This document shows positions 57,424 to 64,000 of a DNA stretch of 64,000 nucleotides, one piece after another. Each line of letters opens with the position of its first letter. Position 1 is the stretch's first letter. The stretch is from Nocardia sp. NBC_01503 (lineage in GTDB: Bacteria > Actinomycetota > Actinomycetes > Mycobacteriales > Mycobacteriaceae): the NCBI RefSeq assembly GCF_036327755.1, contig NZ_CP109596.1, positions 7,998,001 to 8,062,000 of the forward strand, in the 5' to 3' direction. The translations under genes and the position numbers were made by a program. A model generated the notes under the pieces. It was not told the origin of the DNA. It saw only the letters and a list, made by a program, of their open reading frames with translations, and made no database searches.

Positions 57424-58692
57424 TCACACCGCCGCGGCGGCGAGCACCGCGGCGGTGATGCGCTGGACGTCCTGTGCCGAACTGATGAAGGGCGGCATGG
57501 TGTAGATGAGGTTGCGGAACGGCCGCAACCACACGCCGGACTCGACCGCGGCGTGAGTGGCCTTGCGCATATCCACGTCATGATCGAGTTCGACGACGCC
57601 GATCGCGCCGCGCACTCGTACCTCGGCGACACCGGAAAGATCTTGTGCGCCAGCCAGACCCGCGCGCAGCCCGGCCTCGATCTCCCGCACCTCACCCTGC
57701 CAGTCCCGGGACAGCAGCAGCTCGATCGAGGCCACCGCCACCGCACAGGCGAGCGGATTACCCATGAAGGTCGGCCCGTGCATGAGCCCGCCGTGCGATC
57801 GACTGATGCTCTCGGCGATCTCCGAGGTGCACAGCGCCGCGGCCAGTGTCATATATCCGCCGGTGAGCGCCTTGCCCACGCACATCACATCCGGGCGCAC
57901 CCCGGCGGCCTCGGCGGCGAAAAGCGTTCCGGTGCGGCCGAATCCGGTGGCGATCTCATCGAAGACCAGCAGTACGTCGTTCGCATCGCAGAGCCTGCGC
58001 AGCTCGGCGAGGTAGCGCGGATCGTGGAAGCGCATACCGCCCGCACCCTGCACCACCGGCTCCACGATCACCGCCGCCAATTCGCCCGCGTGCGTTGATA
58101 TCAGCCGTTCCAGCTCCGAAACGTATTCCGGCGCATAGTCACTCGGCGGTGCGGGCGCGAAGATCTGCCGGGCGAGCACATCGGTCCAGAGCGAATGCAT
58201 ACCGCCCTCGGGATCACAGACGCTCATGGGTGTGAAGGTGTCGCCGTGGTATCCGCCGCGCCAGGTCAGCAGGCGGCTCTTCCCGGGCCGCCCGATCGCG
58301 CGCTGATACTGCAGGCACATCTTCACCGCGACCTCGACCGAGACCGAACCGGAGTCGCAGAGGAAGACCTTGTCCAGCCCCTCGGGGGTGAGCTCGACGA
58401 GCAGCTGGGTGAGCCGCGCCGCGGGCTCGTGTGTGAGCCCGCCGAACATCACGTGACTCATGCGCCGGGACTGGGCGAGCAGCGCGGCATCGAGCACCGG
58501 ATGCCGATACCCGTGCACCGCCGCCCACCATGAGCTCATACCGTCCACGAGCTCACGACCGTCGGCGAGGGTGAGCCGGGTGCCGGAGGCGGAGGCGATG
58601 ATCAGCGGTTCGGTGGTCGCCGGGAAGCCGCCGTACGGATGCCACACGTGCGCGGTATCGATGGCGGTGATCTCGTCAGGTGTCAGTGCCAC
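57424..58692 (-). CDS. bioA: Adenosylmethionine-8-amino-7-oxononanoate aminotransferase
   Basis: BioA transfers the amino group of SAM to KAPA, giving DAPA. The 422-aa PLP enzyme has HVWHPYGGFPATTEPLIIAS, DGMSSWWAAVHGYRHPVLD, LTWRGGYHGDTFTPMSVCDP, VFDEIATGFGRTGTLFAAE, the PLP lysine in MCVGKALTGGYMTLAA, and GPTFMGNPLACAVA. The GTG at 58692 is favoured by AAGGA 7 bases upstream; a GTG at 58707 is an alternative. A BioQ box lies ~26 bases upstream. It is transcribed separately from bioF-bioD. Confidence 0.95.
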   Translation of the reverse strand: MALTPDEITAIDTAHVWHPYGGFPATTEPLIIASASGTRLTLADGRELVDGMSSWWAAVHGYRHPVLDAALLAQSRRMSHVMFGGLTHEPAARLTQLLVELTPEGLDKVFLCDSGSVSVEVAVKMCLQYQRAIGRPGKSRLLTWRGGYHGDTFTPMSVCDPEGGMHSLWTDVLARQIFAPAPPSDYAPEYVSELERLISTHAGELAAVIVEPVVQGAGGMRFHDPRYLAELRRLCDANDVLLVFDEIATGFGRTGTLFAAEAAGVRPDVMCVGKALTGGYMTLAAALCTSEIAESISRSHGGLMHGPTFMGNPLACAVAVASIELLLSRDWQGEVREIEAGLRAGLAGAQDLSGVAEVRVRGAIGVVELDHDVDMRKATHAAVESGVWLRPFRNLIYTMPPFISSAQDVQRITAAVLAAAAV

Positions 58693-58717
58693 GGGAGATT
58701 CCTTCACGGGCGGCGGC

Positions 58718-58732
58718 TTGAACGCTGTTCAA
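58718..58732. promoter_or_regulatory. BioQ operator before bioA
   Basis: TTGAACGCTGTTCAA, a 15-bp perfect palindrome that contains the TGAAC-N3-GTTCA core shared with the bioB and bioF boxes. It is the strongest of the three boxes. Confidence 0.9.
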
Positions 58733-58856
58733 GTTACCAGAACCGGTCCACGACGAACGTCGAAGACATATTCGAAGTCGACGAACTCACCCAGCGCCAG
58801 ATCGGCGAACTCCTGCGATCGCACTCCCCCGATACCACACCCGGCTGGTCGGGGCC

Positions 58857-59252
58857 GTGCACACCATCGAGCGGATTGTCGCGGACTTCCTGAATTCCCA
58901 TGACCCACAACGAGAACGAGCCTGGATCGCCGAGTACGACGGCGCACCGGTCGGCTGCGTCTACTGCATGCGCGATGACGCCGCCCGGCTGCGCCTGCTG
59001 CCGGTGGAAACCTCAGCGCGCGGCCTCGGCGTCGGCAGCGCCCTGGTCGAACAATGCCCGCGCTTCGCCACCGCCGCCGGATACCGCGAGATCGTGCTCT
59101 GGACCAATGATGTCCGCACCTCCGCACGGCACATCCACCACCGCGCCGGATTCGAACTGGTGGAATCGAATCCGCATCACAGCTTCGGCGTGGATCTGCT
59201 CGGCCGGACCTGGCGGAGGGCACTTGATTCGGGAGCCGATCCGGACCGATAG
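58857..59252 (+). CDS. GNAT-family N-acetyltransferase, N-terminally shortened
   Basis: A 131-aa GNAT domain: RAWIAEYDGAPVGCVYCMRD, the acetyl-CoA loop LRLLPVETSARGLGVGSALV, GYREIVLWTNDVRTSARHIH and NPHHSFGVDLLGRTWRRAL. It closely resembles the C-terminal half of MarR-GNAT fusion proteins, but the regulator half and the usual linker are missing. Between 58760 and 58856 another frame carries protein-like text (VDELTQRQIGELLRSHSPDT), so a frameshift or deletion may have removed the N-terminus. It lies divergent from bioA and 9 bases before treX. Confidence 0.72.
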   Translation: MHTIERIVADFLNSHDPQRERAWIAEYDGAPVGCVYCMRDDAARLRLLPVETSARGLGVGSALVEQCPRFATAAGYREIVLWTNDVRTSARHIHHRAGFELVESNPHHSFGVDLLGRTWRRALDSGADPDR

Positions 59253-59261
59253 GGTCTGGGC

Positions 59262-61379
59262 ATGGCTCCCGCGACTACCGATACGGCACCGCTCGGTGTC
59301 TGGCCGGGAACCGCCTATCCACTGGGCGCCACCTATGACGGCGCGGGCACCAATTTCTCGGTCTTCTCCGAGGTCGCCAAGCGGGTCGATCTCTGCCTAC
59401 TGGGCGTGGACGATCGCGAGACGCGCATCCCCCTCGACGAGGTGGACGGATATGTCTGGCATGCCTATCTGCCCGGAGTCGGCCCGGGACAGCGCTACGG
59501 CTTCCGCGTGCACGGGCCCTTCGATCCCGCGCGCGGGCTGCGCTGCGATCCGAGCAAACTGCTCCTCGATCCCTACGGCAAGGCGTTCGAGGGCGATTTC
59601 GGGGCCGATGCCGCACCCTACAATTACGGACAGAACACCCTCGGGCACACCATGACCGGTGTGGTCATCAACCCGTTCTTCGACTGGGCCGACGACCGCG
59701 CGCCCAAACGCCCGTACCACGAGACGGTCATCTACGAGACCCACGTCAAGGGTATGACCATCACACATCCGGACGTGCCGCCGGAGCTGCGCGGCACCTA
59801 CGCCGGAATGGCGCATCCGGCGATCGTGGCGCATCTGCGGAGCCTGGGTATCACCGCCGTCGAACTCATGCCCGTACACCAGTTCCTGCACGACCGCGTC
59901 CTGCTCGATCGCGGACTGCGAAACTACTGGGGCTACAACAGTTTCGGCTACTTCGCCCCGCATCTGGAGTACGCCGCGAGCAAGACCCCCGGTGCGGCCG
60001 TCACCGAATTCAAGGCCATGGTGCGGGCATTGCACGCCGCGGGCATCGAGGTGATTCTCGATGTGGTCTACAACCACACCGCCGAGGGCAATGAATTCGG
60101 GCCGACGCTGTCCCTCCGGGGTATCGACAATGCCGCGTATTACCGTCTGGTGGACGATGATCCACAGCACTACATGGATTACACCGGCACCGGGAACAGC
60201 CTCAATGTGCGGCATCCGCACACCCTGCAACTGATCATGGACTCGCTGCGCTACTGGGTGCTCGAGATGCATGTCGACGGCTTCCGCTTCGATCTGGCCG
60301 CCACCCTGGCACGCGAATTGCATGATGTGGACCGGCTTTCCACCTTCTTCGACCTGGTGCACCAGGATCCGGTGGTGAGCCAGGTCAAGCTCATCGCCGA
60401 ACCCTGGGATGTCGGCGAGGGCGGCTATCAGGTCGGCAATTTCCCGGTCGCCTGGACCGAGTGGAACGGCAAATACCGTGACACCGTGCGGGATTACTGG
60501 CGCGGACAACCGGCCACATTGGGCGAGTTCGCCTCTCGGCTCACCGGCTCCTCCGATCTGTACGAGGCCACCGGCCGCCGCCCCAGCGCCAGTATCAATT
60601 TCATCACCGCACACGACGGCTTCACCCTCGCGGATCTGGTGTCCTACAACGACAAACACAATGACGCCAACGGTGAGGACAATCGCGACGGCGAGAACTA
60701 CAACCGCTCCTGGAACTGCGGCGTCGAAGGCCCCACCGACGATCCGGAGATTCTGGCCGTGCGCGCTCGGCAGAGCCGCAATCTGCTTGCCACCCTGCTG
60801 CTTTCCCAGGGCACCCCGATGCTGCTACACGGTGACGAACTCGGCCGCACCCAGGGCGGCAACAACAATGTCTACTGTCAGGACTCACCGCTGTCGTGGA
60901 TGGACTGGTCCCTCATGCATACCAATACCGAACTGCTCGAATTCACCCGCCGCGCGGTCGCCGTCCGCACCGCGCATCCGGTGTTCCGGCGGCGGCGGTT
61001 CTTCGACGGACGGCCCGCGACCACCCATGACCATCCCGACGACATCGCCTGGTTCACCCCCGCCGGGGCCGAAATGACCGATGCCGATTGGGAAACCGGC
61101 TTCGGTCGCTCGCTCACCGTCTTCCTCAACGGCGACGGGATACGCGAACCAGGGCCGCGCGGGGAGCGCATCGGCGACGACTCGTTCCTGCTCTGCTTCA
61201 ATGCCCATGACGCCGACCTCGCCTTCACCCTCCCGCCCGCCGAACACGGCGCGGTCTGGTCGGTGGAGCTGGACTGCTCCACACCCACCGGTGCGGCAGC
61301 GCACGACCAGCAGTTTCCCGCCTCGTCCACCATGGCAGTGCCCGCACGCTGTCTCCTCGTCCTGCGCCGTACGGCATGA
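59262..61379 (+). CDS. treX: Glycogen debranching enzyme TreX/GlgX
   Basis: A 705-aa glycoside hydrolase of family 13 (isoamylase type) that hydrolyses alpha-1,6 branches of glycogen, supplying linear chains to TreY. An N-terminal CBM48-like domain (GTAYPLGATYDGAGTNFSVF) precedes the barrel: DVVYNHTAEGNE, nucleophile Asp near residue 344 in MHVDGFRFDLA, acid/base Glu in LIAEPWDVGEGGYQVGNFPV and NFITAHDGFTLADLVSYN. The C-terminal beta domain is complete. Its stop overlaps the treY start as ATGA. Confidence 0.95.
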   Translation: MAPATTDTAPLGVWPGTAYPLGATYDGAGTNFSVFSEVAKRVDLCLLGVDDRETRIPLDEVDGYVWHAYLPGVGPGQRYGFRVHGPFDPARGLRCDPSKLLLDPYGKAFEGDFGADAAPYNYGQNTLGHTMTGVVINPFFDWADDRAPKRPYHETVIYETHVKGMTITHPDVPPELRGTYAGMAHPAIVAHLRSLGITAVELMPVHQFLHDRVLLDRGLRNYWGYNSFGYFAPHLEYAASKTPGAAVTEFKAMVRALHAAGIEVILDVVYNHTAEGNEFGPTLSLRGIDNAAYYRLVDDDPQHYMDYTGTGNSLNVRHPHTLQLIMDSLRYWVLEMHVDGFRFDLAATLARELHDVDRLSTFFDLVHQDPVVSQVKLIAEPWDVGEGGYQVGNFPVAWTEWNGKYRDTVRDYWRGQPATLGEFASRLTGSSDLYEATGRRPSASINFITAHDGFTLADLVSYNDKHNDANGEDNRDGENYNRSWNCGVEGPTDDPEILAVRARQSRNLLATLLLSQGTPMLLHGDELGRTQGGNNNVYCQDSPLSWMDWSLMHTNTELLEFTRRAVAVRTAHPVFRRRRFFDGRPATTHDHPDDIAWFTPAGAEMTDADWETGFGRSLTVFLNGDGIREPGPRGERIGDDSFLLCFNAHDADLAFTLPPAEHGAVWSVELDCSTPTGAAAHDQQFPASSTMAVPARCLLVLRRTA

Positions 61380-63799
61380 TTCAGAAGGCCATGACCAGCA
61401 CGCCCGAACATCACACCGGCCCCATCGCGCGGCAGACGCCCGTGCGCAGCACCTATCGTCTGCAGCTGCGCCCCGACGCACTGACCTTCGCCGATGCCCG
61501 AGGCATCGCCGAATACCTGCAGCAACTGGGGATTTCGCACCTGTACCTGTCCCCCGTACTCACCGCCACCCGCGGCTCCACGCACGGCTACGACATCACC
61601 GACCCGACCACCGTCGCCTCGGCGCTGGGCGGGCCGACCGGGCTCAAAGCGCTCTCGGACGAGGTGCGCGGGCGCGGTATGGGTTTGATCGTGGATCTGG
61701 TGCCCAACCATGTCGGCGTCGCCGATCCACGGCAGAACCCGTGGTGGTGGGATGTGCTCACGCACGGTAAGGAATCGAAGTACGCGCACTACTTCGATAT
61801 CGACTGGAGTCCGGCCAATGGCGCGGGCGGTCGGCTCGCGCTCCCGGTGCTCGCCAATGAGAACGATCCGGCGGCGCTGTCGGTGGATCGGGCCGGACTC
61901 GAACCCATGCTGGCGCTGCGCGATATGCGCTTCCCGATCGCACCCGGGACCGACGGTGAGAACGCGTTGCGCATCCACGACAAGCAGCACTATCGGCTGG
62001 TGAACTGGAAGTCCGGGCTCTGCGGCTATCGGCGGTACTTCACCGTCGGCGGGCTGGCGGCGCTGCGGCAGGAGGATCCGGTGGTCTTCGAGGCCACCCA
62101 CCGCGAACTCGCCGCCTGGTGTGAACACGATCTGATCGACGGGGTGCGCGTCGACCATCCGGACGGGCTCGCCAACCCCACCGAATACCTCACGCGCCTG
62201 CGCAAACTCATCGGACCGGCGCGACTGCTGCTGGTGGAGAAGGTGCTCGCACAGGGCGAACCCCTGGACTCCGGACTGCCCGTCGACGGCACCACCGGCT
62301 ACGACGCGCTCGGCGATATCGGTGGTGTGCTCATCGATCCCGATGGCGAGAAGATCCTCACCGATCTGTCCCGGCAGTTCACCGGGCACGGCAGCGACCG
62401 GGTCTGGTTCGAGGAGCATGAGCATCGGATCAAGCGGGCCGTGGCCGAGACCATGTTGGTGCCCGAGGTGCGGCGACTGGTCGCGGCCGTCAAACGCGAT
62501 GCGCGCGCGGACGCCTTCGACACCATGGCGCTGACCAATGCCACCATCGAGGTGCTCTCGCATATGCCGGTCGCGCGCGCCGATTACGCGCCGCTGGCGG
62601 GAACCATCGGCCGGGTGGTGGCCGAGGTGGCCGGGCGCAACAGCGAACTCACCGCGCCACTGCAGGTGCTGGTCACCGCGCTCGCCGTTCGGGGAGAAGC
62701 CGCCACCCGCTTCCATCAGGTCGGCGGGGCGGTCACCGCGAAGGCCGTGGAGGACACCATGTTCTACCGCGCGGCGCGACTGGCCTCACTCCAGGAGATG
62801 GGCTCGGATCCGAGGCGCTTCGGCAGTTCGGTCATCGAATTCCATCTCGCCAATGCCGAGCGGGCCGCACGCTGGCCCGCCACCATGACCACGCTCTCGA
62901 CCCATGACACCAAGCGCGGTGAGGACACCCGGGCGCGCATCGGCATGCTGTCGCAGGTGCCCGATATCTGGGCGCGGTCGGTGACCGCGTGGCATGAGAT
63001 CGCCCCCGGACCCGATGGCGCGACCGCACTGTTCCTGCTGCAGAACATGTACGGCGCGTGGCCCGCGGACGGCAGACCCGCCGGAATCGTGCCGGGCTTC
63101 CGCGAACGCGTACATCAGTTCGCGGAGAAGGCCATTCGTGAGGCGGGGACCCAATCCTCCTGGGAGGAGCCGGATCTCGAATTCGAGAATTCGGTGCATC
63201 GGTGGATAGACACGGTGATCGACGGCCCCGTCGGTGTCGAATTGGGGGAATTCGTCACCGATCTGGCGACACACGCCTGGACCGACGCATTGGCGCAGAA
63301 GCTACTTCAACTCTGCGGGCCCGGAATTCCGGATATCTACCAGGGCTGCGAACTCTGGGAGGACTCCCTGGTCGACCCGGACAATCGCAGACCCGTCGAT
63401 TTCACCCACCGCTCACTACTACTGCAATCGCTCACCGGGACACCGGATCTGGACCCCACCGGTGCGGTGAAAATGTGGATAGTGGCCTATGCGCTATGGC
63501 TGCGAAGAGAACGGCCCGAATGTTTTGTCGGCGGCACCTATACGCCATTGTTCGCCTCCGGTGACCACGCCGAACATCTCATCTCCTACGCCCGCGGGCG
63601 CAATGGCGAGACACCGGAGGTAATCGTCGCCGTCACCCGGCACAGCATTCGGCTCGATGAAGCCGGCGGGTGGGGCGATACCGTACTCGACCTGCCACAG
63701 GGCCATTGGACCGACCGACTGACCGGCCATACATTCTCCGGGCGATCGCGATTGGAGAAGCTGTTCGCCCGGTTGCCTGTGGCGCTATTGGTGCGATGA
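61376..63799 (+). CDS. treY: Malto-oligosyltrehalose synthase TreY
   Basis: TreY converts the reducing-end glucose of maltodextrins to a trehalose unit, for later release by TreZ (not in this window). The 807-aa GH13 protein starts STYRLQLRPDALTFADARGI and has YLSPVLTATRGSTHGYDITD, LIVDLVPNHVGVADPRQNPW, DGVRVDHPDGLANPTEYL (nucleophile Asp), LLVEKVLAQGEPL (acid/base Glu) and TTLSTHDTKRGEDTRAR. It overlaps treX by 4 bases, so the two are coupled. MTSTPEH at 61391 is a possible second start. Confidence 0.95.
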   Translation: MIQKAMTSTPEHHTGPIARQTPVRSTYRLQLRPDALTFADARGIAEYLQQLGISHLYLSPVLTATRGSTHGYDITDPTTVASALGGPTGLKALSDEVRGRGMGLIVDLVPNHVGVADPRQNPWWWDVLTHGKESKYAHYFDIDWSPANGAGGRLALPVLANENDPAALSVDRAGLEPMLALRDMRFPIAPGTDGENALRIHDKQHYRLVNWKSGLCGYRRYFTVGGLAALRQEDPVVFEATHRELAAWCEHDLIDGVRVDHPDGLANPTEYLTRLRKLIGPARLLLVEKVLAQGEPLDSGLPVDGTTGYDALGDIGGVLIDPDGEKILTDLSRQFTGHGSDRVWFEEHEHRIKRAVAETMLVPEVRRLVAAVKRDARADAFDTMALTNATIEVLSHMPVARADYAPLAGTIGRVVAEVAGRNSELTAPLQVLVTALAVRGEAATRFHQVGGAVTAKAVEDTMFYRAARLASLQEMGSDPRRFGSSVIEFHLANAERAARWPATMTTLSTHDTKRGEDTRARIGMLSQVPDIWARSVTAWHEIAPGPDGATALFLLQNMYGAWPADGRPAGIVPGFRERVHQFAEKAIREAGTQSSWEEPDLEFENSVHRWIDTVIDGPVGVELGEFVTDLATHAWTDALAQKLLQLCGPGIPDIYQGCELWEDSLVDPDNRRPVDFTHRSLLLQSLTGTPDLDPTGAVKMWIVAYALWLRRERPECFVGGTYTPLFASGDHAEHLISYARGRNGETPEVIVAVTRHSIRLDEAGGWGDTVLDLPQGHWTDRLTGHTFSGRSRLEKLFARLPVALLVR

Positions 63800-63811
63800 G
63801 GGGAATAGGTT

Positions 63812-64000
63812 TCAGAGGGTCGGGCACCAAGCGCCCGCACCCGGCGGCGGGGCCGGAATAATCTTCTCGGGGGCCGGGACCACCCTTTCCGGGGCCGCAC
63901 CCGCGGGAAGGGACTTTCCGGGGCCGCCCCCGGGGACCGGAGCGGCGGGCCCGGTATCACCCGAGGCCCAGGCCGCGGACGGATTCAAAGTGAATACTGT
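63812..64000 (-). CDS. C-terminal end of an unidentified gene (partial)
   Basis: A minus-strand frame enters from the right edge and ends at 63812. The visible 62 residues read TVFTLNPSAAWASGDTGPAA and then a Pro/Gly/Ala-rich tail with two similar units (APERVVPAPEK, IIPAPPPGAGAWCPTL). This looks like the end of a secreted or wall-associated protein. It converges on treY with 12 bases between the stops. Confidence 0.65.
   Translation of the reverse strand, partial: TVFTLNPSAAWASGDTGPAAPVPGGGPGKSLPAGAAPERVVPAPEKIIPAPPPGAGAWCPTL

Noticed and set aside
60878..62716. A 612-codon minus-strand frame opposite treX and treY
   Set aside because: Antisense to two clear GH13 enzymes; composition only.

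Overview
The window is high-GC, densely coded chromosome of an actinobacterium of the order Mycobacteriales, most likely Nocardia or a close relative. Supporting signs are the gene order (lgt, trp, his, yidC, nad, bio and tre blocks, which recalls from memory the Mycobacterium tuberculosis order lgt-trp-his-nad-bio-tre), an inositol-monophosphatase gene between hisA and hisF, the biotin synthase helper BsaP next to bioB, mycothiol-dependent enzyme families, and an XRE/DUF5753 plus DUF397 cassette. Many genes begin with GTG and overlap the previous stop as GTGA or ATGA. No rRNA, CRISPR array, insertion sequence or intact prophage was seen.

Layout. (1) 1-7.7 kb: a leftward trpE, membrane protein, trpC, trpB, trpA, lgt cluster. 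A 50-bp perfect palindrome lies after trpA, and a 3.75-copy, 122-bp tandem repeat lies directly before trpE. (2) 7.8-10.1 kb: small genes for a hypothetical protein, a peroxiredoxin, a membrane protein and a MarR regulator. (3) 10.1-18.9 kb: histidine genes in two leftward pieces, hisD-C-B-H and hisA(priA)-impA-hisF-hisI. They are separated by about 2.2 kb holding a terminator, a second MarR regulator with twin operators, a membrane protein, an NTF2-like protein and a doubtful small ORF. (4) 19-24.9 kb: yidC, small proteins, an aldo-keto reductase, a lipoprotein hydrolase and an MmyB-like regulator; a 25-bp element precedes both the hydrolase and the regulator. (5) 25-31.3 kb: a transmembrane Ser/Thr kinase, arylamine N-acetyltransferase, a secreted hydrolase, a winged-helix protein, TerB and a CxxC mini-protein. 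(6) 31.4-35.9 kb: nadA-nadB-nadC with a divergent NrtR-type regulator and a palindromic operator between them. (7) 35.9-48.6 kb: an accessory block of VOC proteins, an XRE/DUF397 cassette, a methyltransferase, a PARG-like macrodomain protein, a TPR protein and several membrane proteins. (8) 48.6-58.7 kb: the biotin regulon (bioB-bsaP, bioD-bioF, bioA, regulator bioQ) with three TGAAC-N3-GTTCA boxes. It is broken by a scarred segment carrying a TetR remnant, two tRNA genes and a sensor kinase whose response regulator is reduced to its last 31 codons. (9) 58.9-64 kb: a GNAT enzyme, treX, treY and the 3' end of an unidentified gene.

How the genes fit together. PriA very probably serves both histidine and tryptophan synthesis, because no trpF is present near the trp genes. 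The nad and bio genes each sit beside a dedicated repressor whose palindromes overlap the likely promoters. TreX and TreY are consecutive enzymes of trehalose synthesis from glycogen. The most unusual places are the repeat array before trpE, the split his operon, the tRNA/TetR junction, the decapitated two-component system, and the paired 25-bp element around the MmyB-like regulator.
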